64,000 nt of DNA from contig VAFM01000002.1 of NCBI GenBank assembly GCA_005768725.1, forward strand, positions 372,001 through 436,000. The letters run 5' to 3'. A model generated the notes under the pieces. It saw only the letters and a program-made list of their open reading frames with translations. It searched no databases and was not told the origin of the DNA. Position numbers and translations under genes: made by a program. Within the stretch, counting starts at the first letter, position 1. Each line of letters opens with the position of its first letter. Of the stretch, positions 8,001 through 17,058 are shown piece by piece. The stretch comes from Blastochloris viridis. Lineage in GTDB: Bacteria > Pseudomonadota > Alphaproteobacteria > UBA2136 > UBA6156.

Positions 8001-8702
8001 CTATTGGACGGTGTTGGCACCATAGCACAGGTACACAGTCGAATCAGTCGGCTGGGAGCTCGGCAAGGTTGCAGCCCCACCAAAGCTACCATTCATACAG
8101 GCACTGGTACCATAGAACACACGACCTTGACGTGCATCTTTGGCGCCGTCGACAGCTTCATCAGCTTCCTGGGCATCGGCCAGCGGCACATCACGGAATT
8201 GGACAACCAAGCGCTTATCGGCGCCGAGGCTCGCAACAGTGTTCACCTGTTGTTCAACCGTGGCGTTCGGAGAGCTACCGAAGTTGTGGTAAACCACAGT
8301 GGCCAGACCTGTACCGGTAATCTTGAAGCCCGGCAGCAGGTTGCGCAGCTCACCGGTACGAACCGACGAGTTCCAGGCGCTGGAAGCCACGTTGTTGTTA
8401 ACCAGAGCAGCCATGTTCTGGGTCGGGGTCGGGGTGACGGTCGACGGTTGGGCGTTGCTCGGCCACACGCGGTGAGACGAGAAGAACTGGCCGTTGGCGT
8501 CTTCAATCTGCTTCAGTTGGGCACCGGCCTTGGTACCGCTGGTGCGGTTAATAAGCTGCCAACCCACGGTCACGATAACCAGGGTGATAAGAATGGCGAT
8601 GATGGCAACGATCAGAATGGTCTGGTCGATGGTGTACCCCTTGTTGGAGAGGCCCTTGTTCGACAGCATGCGCTGGAACAGGCGGTTCATTTTGGAGGTC
8701 AT
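8001..8702 (-). CDS. Type IV pilin-like protein with atypical N-terminus
   Basis: A 233-residue protein. A short basic leader ends in SNKG, followed by YTIDQTILIVAIIAILITLV, laid out like a class III (prepilin peptidase) signal and pilin alpha-1 helix. The canonical mature start is FTLIE; here residue 5 is Gln and the acid sits at position 4. The rest is Ser/Thr-rich and beta-like. Two Cys near the C-terminus (SACMNGS, YLCYG) could form the pilin disulfide loop. The ATG at 8702 follows AAGGG at 9 bases. No other pilus genes are nearby, so its assembly partners are elsewhere or absent. Confidence 0.72.
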   Translation of the reverse strand: MTSKMNRLFQRMLSNKGLSNKGYTIDQTILIVAIIAILITLVIVTVGWQLINRTSGTKAGAQLKQIEDANGQFFSSHRVWPSNAQPSTVTPTPTQNMAALVNNNVASSAWNSSVRTGELRNLLPGFKITGTGLATVVYHNFGSSPNATVEQQVNTVASLGADKRLVVQFRDVPLADAQEADEAVDGAKDARQGRVFYGTSACMNGSFGGAATLPSSQPTDSTVYLCYGANTVQ

Positions 8703-8892
8703 AAAGTGTATCCCTTCGATTACTAGCGGTTAACCCTCTGCGAGACTAAACCGGGTTGAAACCTTTTGGCAGTCCCCACAAGAGGTTCTGACATTTTCTG
8801 ACATCCCCCCTGTGCCCTCCCCGCATCAATACTCACAAACACTTAGGCCATCTAGCCGCTTGTTTCATAACCTGTTTACCTGCATTCCCCAG

Positions 8893-9057
8893 CAAAAAAC
8901 CGCCCACCGCAAGGTGGGCGTTGTTTCGGAACCGCAATTCGCTGGGACGGAGGGATTTTTGATTTTTGCGCAGATGCGAGCACCTTAAGCGTATAACCAA
9001 TACGTGCGGAGCGCAGCATCAAGCAAAAATCAAAAAGCACCCATCCCAGTAGAATTC
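8893..9057 (-). repeat. Class A palindromic 3'-UTR element, copy A2
   Basis: Sits 24 bases after the kdsB stop codon (minus). The stem CTGGGACGG (8942-8950) faces CCATCCCAG (9041-9049). The odd pair is C-A on plus but G-U wobble on the minus-strand RNA. The tip is CGTAT-AACCA-ATACG (8990-9004) where other copies have TGTAC/GTACA, a double compensatory change. In minus orientation the hairpin 8920-8901 and a TTTTTT run form an intrinsic terminator. Confidence 0.85.
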
Positions 9058-9081
9058 ACTGAAGTGAAAGAAAGGCTCAGC

Positions 9082-9807
9082 CTAGCTGAGCATGCCTTTC
9101 ACCCTTTCCAAATCAGCAGGCGTATCAACCCCTATAGGCTCATGCACCACCGTCACCACATAATATGTCAAACCAATCTCCAGCCCGCGCAGTTGCTCAA
9201 GGTCTTCCTGTTTCTGCAGCGGAGTCGGCTCCTGCGCCACATAACGCTCAAGGGCTTCATAGCGGTAACCATACATCCCCACGTGGCGCCACATCTGCTT
9301 GGCGTTGTAGGGGATGGGGCTGCGGCTGAAGTACAGCCCACGACCATCTAACGCCACCACCACCTTCACCTTGGTGGGGTTGGTAATATCAGCTTCATCG
9401 GTAATGGCGTGGGCAAACGTCACCACATCGGCCTGGGGCTTGTCTTCAAAGGCCTTCACACAGTCCGCGATCAATTCCGGCGGCAGCAGCGGCTCGTCGC
9501 CCTGAGCGTTGATGATGATATCCGGTTTGGGCGCCCCTTGCGCCATCAGGCGCTGTACCCCCTGCCAGATGCGGTCCGAGCCAGAGGGCAGTGCCGGATC
9601 GGTCATTACCGCTTTAAAACCGGCCTTGGTCACCACATCGAAGACTTCCTGCTCGCTCACCGCGGCATACACCTCGCCTACATTCGCCTTGGCGGCCTGC
9701 TGCAGCACACGTACCACCATCGGGGTCCCCAAAATATCCGCCAGAGGCTTGTTGGGGAAACGCGTACTCGCCATACGGCTGGGGATCAGAATCATCACGG
9801 AAGGCAT
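9082..9807 (-). CDS. kdsB: 3-deoxy-manno-octulosonate cytidylyltransferase
   Basis: A 241-residue protein. It activates KDO as CMP-KDO in the cytoplasm for the lipid A-KDO core. Motifs include IPSRMASTRFPNKPLADI (residues 8-25), the LPSGSDRI nucleotide-binding stretch, and NAQGDEPLLPP. Length is usual for the family. The ATG at 9807 follows AAGGAGT at 7 bases. CMP-KDO is the donor for WaaA, encoded at 60855 in this window. A DUF3108 gene ends 41 bases upstream on the same strand, and element A2 follows kdsB. Confidence 0.96.
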   Translation of the reverse strand: MPSVMILIPSRMASTRFPNKPLADILGTPMVVRVLQQAAKANVGEVYAAVSEQEVFDVVTKAGFKAVMTDPALPSGSDRIWQGVQRLMAQGAPKPDIIINAQGDEPLLPPELIADCVKAFEDKPQADVVTFAHAITDEADITNPTKVKVVVALDGRGLYFSRSPIPYNAKQMWRHVGMYGYRYEALERYVAQEPTPLQKQEDLEQLRGLEIGLTYYVVTVVHEPIGVDTPADLERVKGMLS

Positions 9808-9848
9808 GGATTTACTCCTTAATTGAATATATATAATGGGTTAGAAAT

Positions 9849-10559
9849 TTAGGGCTTCAGGATCGCATTGAACGTGCCGAATTTTGTCTTCGCGACGATC
9901 TTCAGCGGCACACGATGCGCATCATCGCTCACAAATACGGTCCATGTGTCTTTCGAAGGCTTGCCGTTCTTGATGACACGCATCTCCACGCGCCAGGCAT
10001 CCCTTTTTTGACCACCGATCTGCACGCGGTCTTTCACGCCAACCTTGCGCTCCAGTACCACTTCGCGCTTCATGCTGACCATCGGGATCTGTGCGGGCTT
10101 GCTCACGTCAGCTTCGTTGACCAGACGCCAGGCGTACACAGCCGAAAGCACATCCCGCGCGTCACTCAACGGTAACGCATCCACTTTGTCCGCGGCATCG
10201 CGGCGGTTGGTATAAATCACTTTCCCGGCTTTACGGTCAAACACCATGGTCTTGTCGGCGCGGTAGCTGTTCTCGGCCTGCACCACTTTGTAAACGTCCG
10301 GCACAAAGGCCCGGGCTTTGGTGTGGCGGCCTTCGGCTTGCCATACGTCATGCAGATCGATCAGCGACGAATCGTCCACCACCTCGGCCTTGATCTGATA
10401 GCGGTCGCCATTCGCGCGGTAATCCAGTTGTGCGTCACCCACGGACATCGGCCCCCAGTAAAGGCGGTAACGCAGTGTTTCCGCACTTTTCACATCCATT
10501 GCCATGGCGTGGCCGATGCCAACCAGCCACAGACCCATAATCCAAACCCAGCGTTTCAT
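9849..10559 (-). CDS. DUF3108 domain protein, exported
   Basis: A 236-residue protein starting MKRWVWIMGLWLVG. I prefer this ATG over one three codons upstream because TAGGA then lies 8 bases before it. A signal peptide ends near AMAMD. The rest is DUF3108-like: YRLYWGPMSVGDAQLDY near the N-terminus, alternating beta strands, and a closing VPLKIVAKTKFGTFNAIL. DUF3108 proteins are periplasmic or outer-membrane-associated and of unknown role. It lies upstream of kdsB, 41 bases from it, so one transcript is likely. Confidence 0.82.
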   Translation of the reverse strand: MKRWVWIMGLWLVGIGHAMAMDVKSAETLRYRLYWGPMSVGDAQLDYRANGDRYQIKAEVVDDSSLIDLHDVWQAEGRHTKARAFVPDVYKVVQAENSYRADKTMVFDRKAGKVIYTNRRDAADKVDALPLSDARDVLSAVYAWRLVNEADVSKPAQIPMVSMKREVVLERKVGVKDRVQIGGQKRDAWRVEMRVIKNGKPSKDTWTVFVSDDAHRVPLKIVAKTKFGTFNAILKP

Positions 10560-10626
10560 GCGCGGCATCCTATCAAAAGCCGCAACTTGCTGCCATACTG
10601 CTTGCTAAGAAAAGAACAAGAAACTC

Positions 10627-13600
10627 ATGCCGCGCGCCCCAATCCGCCGCCTTTTCGCGTACACTCCGGCCCTATGGGCCACGTTGGCGGTGGCCACCCT
10701 GCTCTCCGGCTGCCTATTCGACAGCGCCGCCTACCGCATCAATAAACAGATCGATTCCGGCGAAGCCGTCAAAGCCCTCACCAAACTCGATGAAAAACTC
10801 ACCGACACGCCAGACGACCCGGCCTTCAACCTGCTCGCCATCAAGGCCCGCTTAAAGGTCTGTCTCGAGCGCGCCTGCTTCTCCGAAGGCCCGATGCCGC
10901 AATTGCTGCAACCGCTGCCGCGCCTGGCCAATCACGTGACCGGCCCGGTTACACTGAAGGACGAACTACCTCCTCTCACCCTGCAAAGCGTACTGCAAGA
11001 CGCCATTAAACCCTATGCCGCCCATAGCAGCCAGCCCGCCGCCGTTATTGCCCTGTACGCCAACACGCCCAAAACCTTGCAACCCCAGTCGGCCGAGGCC
11101 CTGTTCCAACCTGCACTCAACCGCCTGCACCATGGCCAGACCAAAGAAGCCGCCACCGTCCTCGCCGCATTGGCCGGACATAAACAGGCCGAGATCCCGG
11201 CCACCTACACCTATATGGCCACGCTGCTCGGCGCACTGCTCAACCACGAAGACGTCACCACCAATCCCAGCCTCATCGCGCTGCGCACCAGCAGTCAGCC
11301 GCGCCTGCCAGATAGCGCCGCCGCCATCCTGCCCTGGGCGCTGATGGTCAAGAACACCACCGACAAAAATACACCGCTCGATACTCTTGATAACCTGCGC
11401 GCGCACCTGAACGCCCTCAACATGCCCGCCATGCTGGATGCCCGCGCCATGACGGCCATCACACAGGAACTTATCACCACCAGCCGCCTGCCGGATGCCG
11501 CCCGCCAGTGGCAGAAGACCGACAAGGACGACCCCAAGCTGGTTCAGCTCCTACTCCAGCAGGCTGCATTGGAACTCAACCCCAACCAGCCAGACCTGTG
11601 GGCCAGCTACCTGCCCACACTGGTCTCGCACACCCTGCTTACCTCTCCGTCCATTCAGGCGCACGCCGCCGACTTCGACGTCACCGCCATCACCAGCGCC
11701 ACCGCGCCCAAACTCGCCAACCTGATCATGCCGGCGGTGCGCAAGCTATCCGGTTATCCGGTTATCGCCGCACCGTTGCTCACCTTTACCGGCAAGCTGC
11801 AACTCACCAACCAGCAGCAGGTGGAATACCAGAAGCTGAGCCAGGAACTGATTCTCAAGGCTTCCGCCATGGGCGATGTCTCCACCACGCTGCTCCTGGC
11901 CCAAGCCCTGCCGGATGCCGCCCAGAACAACCGCCACTCGGTAGTACCGCTACTGGTCGGTTATATCCGCCAGAACCTGCGCGAGGGTAACTTCACCGCC
12001 GCCACCAATACCGCCAACCTGCTCACGCAAACCCTGCGAATGGATGTCGAATTCGACCCGCTGATCCTGGAAGAATTCAATGAAGAGGTCACCCGCCGCA
12101 AGATCATCGACGACTTGCATGCCCCCACACCGGAGATGCTCCTGAAAACGCCGGACGAGGCAAAGATAGACCTCGGCCCGCTGTTCGCCTTTATGGAAGA
12201 GCACTTCGCTAATCAGCCCAAGGTCATCAGTTCGCAACTTACAACCCTTATCGCCAAGGCGCAGGGCACCTACGGCCAGCCGTCGGCCATGTACCGCCTT
12301 GGCAGCTATTTCCCCGCCTCCACCGTCAGCGCCGAGCAGCAGGTGCAATGGCTGGGTGCCGCACTGGAGCAAGCCCTGCTGAACGACAAAGACCTCACCG
12401 CCACCCAGCTGGCCGAAACCGCCACACGCCTGGCCGAACTTCACCCCGGCCTCAATCTGGCACCCATTATGGAAACCGCGCTCAAACGTGCCGGCGGCCA
12501 ACTTGAAGACCAGCGCACGCTGTGGCAGAACGCCACCCCCCGCGTCCGCGAGGTCTTGCGCGCCATCCGCCCCGAGTTCACTCAACTGATGACCGGTATC
12601 GACGCCATGGCGGAGAGTCGTTTCAACACGGCAGCGCTCGCCTTTGCCACCATCACTCAACCGACATGGCGCGAAGAAGCCAAACCGTTCCTAGAGCAAT
12701 TCCACCAGCGCCTGATCGACATCTCCGGCATCTACATTCCGCTCAGTGGTGCGGCAGACACCAAAACTGCCGCCATCATTCTCGAGCCCCAGGGCCTCAG
12801 CCAGGGCGGCAAACTCACGCTCGTCTCCGCCACCTTCATCAGCCGCGCCGGCCAAACGGCCGAGCCCGAACCGGAAACGATGCGCACCAACGGTATGGCC
12901 GTGCACCGCTTCACTGCCCCGCTGCCGTATAATTTCGACACCACCACCCTCACGCTGGATCCCAACATTCTGGCCCGTACCGAGCAGGGCGGAACCTTCG
13001 CTGCCACCTATGGCAACCTGCGCAGCCTGAAAATGCAGGACGGTACCTCCGGCACCCCCTTGCTGACGGTCACCGACGCCCGCGGCACCCAGACCATGTA
13101 CCTGCGCGCGCTGCTCGATACCACAAGCCCCCTGCGTCCAGACGGTACCTACCTTATTCAGACCAACCTCAGCCAGCCCAATGCCCCTACCGCTTACATC
13201 CTTCCCAAGGGCAGCCTGATCACGCTTACCAGCAAACCGAACACCTCCGTACCGCCCGCAGGGGCCGACACCAAAGCCGCCAGCGTCTACCCGCTGGAAG
13301 GCTCGCTGCGCCACCCCGCCTCGGTGCAGGAGATCCAGTTCACCGGTTACTTCGACCCCGCCCTGCTTTTGTCCACCTTCACCTTCAGCTATCCGCTGCC
13401 TTCCAGCGGCCAGCCGGCCGCCGCCACCGTGCGCTGCCAAACGCTGGCAGGCCCTATCACCTGCGGCATGCATAACCAGAACAGCGCACGTCAGGCCTAC
13501 GTCACCCACGTCACCGGTATGCAAACGCGTGAAAGCATGGCCGCCGCCGCCGCCCTGCGCGACATCGCCAACACCGAAGGCGCCGACCGCCTGATGACCG

Positions 13601-13968
13601 AAGCTGCCAAAATGCCAGAACCGGTCACTGTCACGACCATCAGCGTTACCACACCGGTCTCACTCAGCACTCTTACCAGTGATACTGCCGTAAGCGGTAC
13701 CCTCCCCGTCAGTGCCACCGCACCGGTCAGCAGCACCCAGGCTCCCACATTGCTGGATGACGAAGAAGACCTCGACGAAGCAATGCCCGTCTCGCGCACG
13801 GTGTCGGTTGCCACCGACGTGCCCGCCGCGTTCATCAATAACAGCGGTTCTAAAACGACCTCCGCCACCACCCAGATCAACCCGCAGGAAGATGCCGAAC
13901 CCGGCGCGTTCATCGATCTCACCGGCCGCAGCAAAACCGTCAGCGCAACCTCGCCCACGGCACAATGA
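10627..13968 (+). CDS. Very large predicted lipoprotein of unknown function
   Basis: A 1113-residue protein. The signal peptide ends in the lipobox LLSGC (Cys near residue 30), so it is probably anchored to the outer membrane. The following Asp suggests the alternative of inner-membrane retention if Escherichia coli sorting rules hold, but the residue after Cys is Leu, favouring the outer membrane. Residues 35 to about 700 are helical, Ala/Leu-rich and repeat-like. Residues about 720-980 look beta-rich. The last 110 residues are Thr/Ser/Val/Pro-rich low complexity with an acidic DDEEDLDEA patch. No catalytic motif was recognised. Its stop overlaps the next start (ATGA), coupling it to the methyltransferase. 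Confidence 0.8.
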   Translation: MPRAPIRRLFAYTPALWATLAVATLLSGCLFDSAAYRINKQIDSGEAVKALTKLDEKLTDTPDDPAFNLLAIKARLKVCLERACFSEGPMPQLLQPLPRLANHVTGPVTLKDELPPLTLQSVLQDAIKPYAAHSSQPAAVIALYANTPKTLQPQSAEALFQPALNRLHHGQTKEAATVLAALAGHKQAEIPATYTYMATLLGALLNHEDVTTNPSLIALRTSSQPRLPDSAAAILPWALMVKNTTDKNTPLDTLDNLRAHLNALNMPAMLDARAMTAITQELITTSRLPDAARQWQKTDKDDPKLVQLLLQQAALELNPNQPDLWASYLPTLVSHTLLTSPSIQAHAADFDVTAITSATAPKLANLIMPAVRKLSGYPVIAAPLLTFTGKLQLTNQQQVEYQKLSQELILKASAMGDVSTTLLLAQALPDAAQNNRHSVVPLLVGYIRQNLREGNFTAATNTANLLTQTLRMDVEFDPLILEEFNEEVTRRKIIDDLHAPTPEMLLKTPDEAKIDLGPLFAFMEEHFANQPKVISSQLTTLIAKAQGTYGQPSAMYRLGSYFPASTVSAEQQVQWLGAALEQALLNDKDLTATQLAETATRLAELHPGLNLAPIMETALKRAGGQLEDQRTLWQNATPRVREVLRAIRPEFTQLMTGIDAMAESRFNTAALAFATITQPTWREEAKPFLEQFHQRLIDISGIYIPLSGAADTKTAAIILEPQGLSQGGKLTLVSATFISRAGQTAEPEPETMRTNGMAVHRFTAPLPYNFDTTTLTLDPNILARTEQGGTFAATYGNLRSLKMQDGTSGTPLLTVTDARGTQTMYLRALLDTTSPLRPDGTYLIQTNLSQPNAPTAYILPKGSLITLTSKPNTSVPPAGADTKAASVYPLEGSLRHPASVQEIQFTGYFDPALLLSTFTFSYPLPSSGQPAAATVRCQTLAGPITCGMHNQNSARQAYVTHVTGMQTRESMAAAAALRDIANTEGADRLMTEAAKMPEPVTVTTISVTTPVSLSTLTSDTAVSGTLPVSATAPVSSTQAPTLLDDEEDLDEAMPVSRTVSVATDVPAAFINNSGSKTTSATTQINPQEDAEPGAFIDLTGRSKTVSATSPTAQ

Positions 13969-14645
13969 CCGTAACCACCTTCACCACGCTGGGGGGGCGC
14001 CTTGTCTTGGAAGACACCGCGCCCCGCCCCACCGAAGACCCACTCTGGCTCACCGCATTCGTGCCCCCGCTGCCGCAGGGCGCGCGGGTGCTGGATTGCG
14101 GTACGGGCAGCGGCATCGCCGCTCTCTCCCTGCTCCGCCGCCAACCGCATGTGGTAGCCGAAGCGCTGGACATCGACCCCGCCCTCACCGCCCTCGCCCA
14201 ACGCAATGCACACCTCAATGCCTTGCCGCTGGTCACCCACACCGCCAACATCCTCTCTACCCCCGTCCTGGGCCCCTACGACGCCATTCTCTGCAATCCG
14301 CCCTACCACGAAGAGTCACGCGGCCACACAACACCTAACCCTGCTAAAAAACAGGCGCACAGCCTGCCGGAGGGCGACCTGACCCGCTGGCTCACCGCCC
14401 TTATACATCTGCTCACACCCACCGGCACCCTGCACCTGATTCTCCACACCGCCTGCGAGGCCGAACTCACCGCCTTCGCCCAAGAAAACCAGAAAATTCT
14501 CCACCTCACCCCGCTCCAAACCGCCGCGAACAAACCGCCCAAACGCCTGCTAGCATTATTGGAAAACACCGGCCCCCATCAGCTCCACCGTCACAACCCC
14601 ATCCCTGCCTACAACGCAGAAACCCGCCATAAATTCCTTACATAA
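13965..14645 (+). CDS. tRNA1(Val)-type adenine N6-methyltransferase family protein
   Basis: A 226-residue class I SAM methyltransferase. Motif I is VLDCGTGSGIAALSL (about residue 43), the acidic loop EALDIDPALTALAQRNA follows, and the catalytic NPPY motif lies at about 109-112. NPPY marks amino-group methylation of adenine, and the overall layout matches TrmN6/YfiC. A different N6 substrate is possible. The start ATG overlaps the stop of the giant lipoprotein gene by 4 bases. The C-terminus ends 183 bases before the convergent priA stop, with element A3 between. Confidence 0.85.
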   Translation: MTVTTFTTLGGRLVLEDTAPRPTEDPLWLTAFVPPLPQGARVLDCGTGSGIAALSLLRRQPHVVAEALDIDPALTALAQRNAHLNALPLVTHTANILSTPVLGPYDAILCNPPYHEESRGHTTPNPAKKQAHSLPEGDLTRWLTALIHLLTPTGTLHLILHTACEAELTAFAQENQKILHLTPLQTAANKPPKRLLALLENTGPHQLHRHNPIPAYNAETRHKFLT

Positions 14646-14649
14646 ATCC

Positions 14650-14807
14650 AACCGCCGTAAGGCGGTTGTTGTTTCGGAACCGCAATTCGCTAGGACGGAG
14701 GGATTTTTGATTTTCTCCGCTGCGGCTAAGCGGCGCGGTGTACAAACCAGTACATAAGCCGCGCAGACGCAAGGAAAAATCAAAAAGCACCCGTCCTAGT
14801 AGAATTC
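14650..14807 (-). repeat. Class A palindromic 3'-UTR element, copy A3
   Basis: Lies between the convergent methyltransferase and priA, 20 bases after the priA stop. The stem CTAGGACGG pairs with CCGTCCTAG, a compensated G-to-A change against other copies. The tip is TGTAC-AAACCA-GTACA (14739-14754). The hairpin AACCGCC-GTAA-GGCGGTT (14650-14667) ends the module on minus. Confidence 0.85.
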
Positions 14808-14827
14808 CTTTCTGCGCGAGTAGCACA

Positions 14828-16861
14828 CTACATAAAGGAGACTGGATCTACGTCGAGCGTCACTCTAACCCCCCGCGGTACAGCAACCGATTCAATCCAC
14901 GTTTTGACTAATCCCTGCAGCAAAACCCCCTGCGGCCCCTTCACCAGCAAGCGGTAACGGTAACGGTCGCGTATCTTCGCCACAGGCGCCGGTGCAGGCC
15001 CCAGCAAGCGTGCAGGCCCATCCTTGGGGAATCCGCGCGCCAGCACCGCCGCCCCTTCGGCCACCATCGCTTCCTCCATACCGTCCACGATCACCGCGAT
15101 CATACGACCGAACGGCGGGTCGCCCCATTGCTTGCGGGCGGCCAGCTCCAGCGCATAAAAGCCGTCCCGGTCATGCGTCTTCAGTGCCTTGAATAAGGGT
15201 TGCGACGGGTCATGGCTCTGCACATACACAGCCCCCGCCGCCGTGCCACGTCCGGCACGCCCGGCCACCTGGGTCAACAATTGGAAGGTCCGCTCGGCCG
15301 CCCGCACATCGCCATGCGCCAGCCCCATGTCGGCATCGATCACGCCTACGCAGGTCAGGTGCGGAAAGTGGTGGCCCTTGGTCACCATCTGCGTCCCCAC
15401 AATAATATCCACCTCGCGCTCTTCCACCGCATGCACCAGCGCCGCCAGTTGCTTCGGCGTCGCCACCGCATCACTGTCGGCCACGGCTACACGGGCATTG
15501 GGCCATAAGGCCTGCACTTCCGCCACCACACGCCGCGTCCCCGGCCCATAGGCGCGCAGGTCGGCACTGCCGCAGGCCGGGCATTCATCCGGAAAATTCT
15601 CGGTGTACCCACAGTGGTGACACTGCAGTTTATCACCATGCACCACCAGCGTCGCATCACAGCGCGGGCAGTCGCGGCGGTTGCCGCAGTCATGGCACAA
15701 CATCACCGGCGCATTACCCCGACGGTTCAGGAACATCAGCGCCTGCTCACCACGGTCAAGGGTCGCTTGTACGGCCTTGGCTAAACTGGGAGACACATAC
15801 GTCTGCTTCGCCATCTTCTCACCGCGTAAATCCAGCAGATGAATCGGCGCCATCGTCCCGCCATGCCGCGAAGGCAGCAGCAGTCGCTTATACTTGCCCT
15901 CCAAGGCCCGTTGCCAGGTCTCTAAACTTGGCGTGGCACTCGCCAGCAAAATCGGTGCCTGCCACAGCTTGGCACACTGCACAGCAAGGTCACGGGCGTG
16001 GTAACGGAAGGCTTCCTCCTGTTTGTAGCTCGGCTCATGCTCTTCATCGACGACCACGATCTTCAAATTGGCATAAGGAAGGAAAAGCGCGCTCCGCGCC
16101 CCCACCACTACACCGGCCTCACCCCGTGCCATCGCCCACCAGGTACTGCGCCGTGCCCCATCGGCCAGGCCGGAGTGCCACACGAACGGCTTGCTGCCAA
16201 AGCGTTCCTCAAACCGTTTCAGCCACTGCGGCGTCAGCGCAATTTCCGGCACCAGCACAAGCGCCTGCCCACCCTCCGCCAACACGCGCTCAATAATCCG
16301 GAAGTACACCTCGGTCTTGCCGCTACCGGTCACACCATCCAGCAGGAAAGGCTCAAACGTCCCCAAGGCGTTTTCCACAGCCTGCGCCGCACTGCGCTGC
16401 GCGTCGTTCAGCATCACCGTCCGCCCTACGGGTGCCACCGCCTCCGGCGCCTGCAAGGCCACCGCCGCTTCGGCTTTCTTACCCTTTACCTTAACGGCCT
16501 TGGGCGGCTTCTTCTCCTTCGGCGGCTCAGGCGTCAGCGCCTTGGGCAAAGCCACGCGCAAACCTTCACCCGGCGCACTTAACGTATAACGGGTGGCCCA
16601 ACGCCAGAATTCCAGCGCGCGGCGGTCCACAGTCGGCACCTCCAGCTTCAGCGCCGGTTTCAAATTCTGGTAGGGCGAGCTGTCCAGCACCTCGGTCACA
16701 ACGCCGTGCACGCGCTTGGTGCCCACCGGAATATCCACCCAGTCGCCCACGCCAAGCGTGCCGTCGCTGCTGTAATCCAGCAGGCTCGGCAAGGCCAGCG
16801 GAACGAGCACGCGTACCACACTCCCCCTGTCCAATACGTTCGCGAATAAGTTGGCAACCAT
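14828..16861 (-). CDS. priA: Primosomal protein N' (replication restart helicase PriA)
   Basis: A 677-residue superfamily 2 helicase, start MVANLFANVLDRG at 16861. An ATG 36 bases upstream is open but adds an arginine-rich tail unlike the family. Order: N-terminal 3'-DNA-binding domain (to about 105), a Lys/Ala-rich insert around 115-140, Walker A GVTGSGKTEVY, the DEEH box, and a four-pair zinc region with CHDCGNRRDCPRC, CHHCG and CPACGS. Helicase motifs V/VI include GTQMVTKGHHFP and QVAGRAGR. PriA reloads the replisome at collapsed forks. All key motifs are intact. Element A3 follows its stop. Confidence 0.96.
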   Translation of the reverse strand: MVANLFANVLDRGSVVRVLVPLALPSLLDYSSDGTLGVGDWVDIPVGTKRVHGVVTEVLDSSPYQNLKPALKLEVPTVDRRALEFWRWATRYTLSAPGEGLRVALPKALTPEPPKEKKPPKAVKVKGKKAEAAVALQAPEAVAPVGRTVMLNDAQRSAAQAVENALGTFEPFLLDGVTGSGKTEVYFRIIERVLAEGGQALVLVPEIALTPQWLKRFEERFGSKPFVWHSGLADGARRSTWWAMARGEAGVVVGARSALFLPYANLKIVVVDEEHEPSYKQEEAFRYHARDLAVQCAKLWQAPILLASATPSLETWQRALEGKYKRLLLPSRHGGTMAPIHLLDLRGEKMAKQTYVSPSLAKAVQATLDRGEQALMFLNRRGNAPVMLCHDCGNRRDCPRCDATLVVHGDKLQCHHCGYTENFPDECPACGSADLRAYGPGTRRVVAEVQALWPNARVAVADSDAVATPKQLAALVHAVEEREVDIIVGTQMVTKGHHFPHLTCVGVIDADMGLAHGDVRAAERTFQLLTQVAGRAGRGTAAGAVYVQSHDPSQPLFKALKTHDRDGFYALELAARKQWGDPPFGRMIAVIVDGMEEAMVAEGAAVLARGFPKDGPARLLGPAPAPVAKIRDRYRYRLLVKGPQGVLLQGLVKTWIESVAVPRGVRVTLDVDPVSFM

Positions 16862-17058
16862 TGCCCGCACCCTAAACCAAGCGTACCTTAAAGGCACTCA
16901 AAAACGCATTAAGGCCCCATAAGGGGCCCTGTGCGGCAAGAGGGAAACCGCGCTCTGTCTGTCAGAGCCGGCGGTGGGGGAGCTTCGTAACCGAATCACC
17001 CAGCCCACGTACCCTGTATGCACCAAACCGAAACAAACGCTGACCACCTGACTGACAC
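16862..17058. other. Divergent priA/DUF484 region with tandem hairpins
   Basis: Contains GGCCCC-ATAA-GGGGCC (16913-16928), then GCGG...CCGC (16933-16951) and GCTCTG-TCTG-TCAGAGC (about 16952-16968), three hairpins in about 60 bases. They could be part of a 5' leader of the DUF484-xerC operon or a small RNA. No known RNA family was recognised. Confidence 0.35.

Noticed and set aside
14638..14826. Small minus-strand reading frame whose product (GLCTGLYTAPLS...) resembles those at 30754-30975 and 32127-32354
   Set aside because: All three run through class A repeat copies; the similarity is that of the repeat, not of a protein family. Arms vary by base-pair compensation, not by codon.
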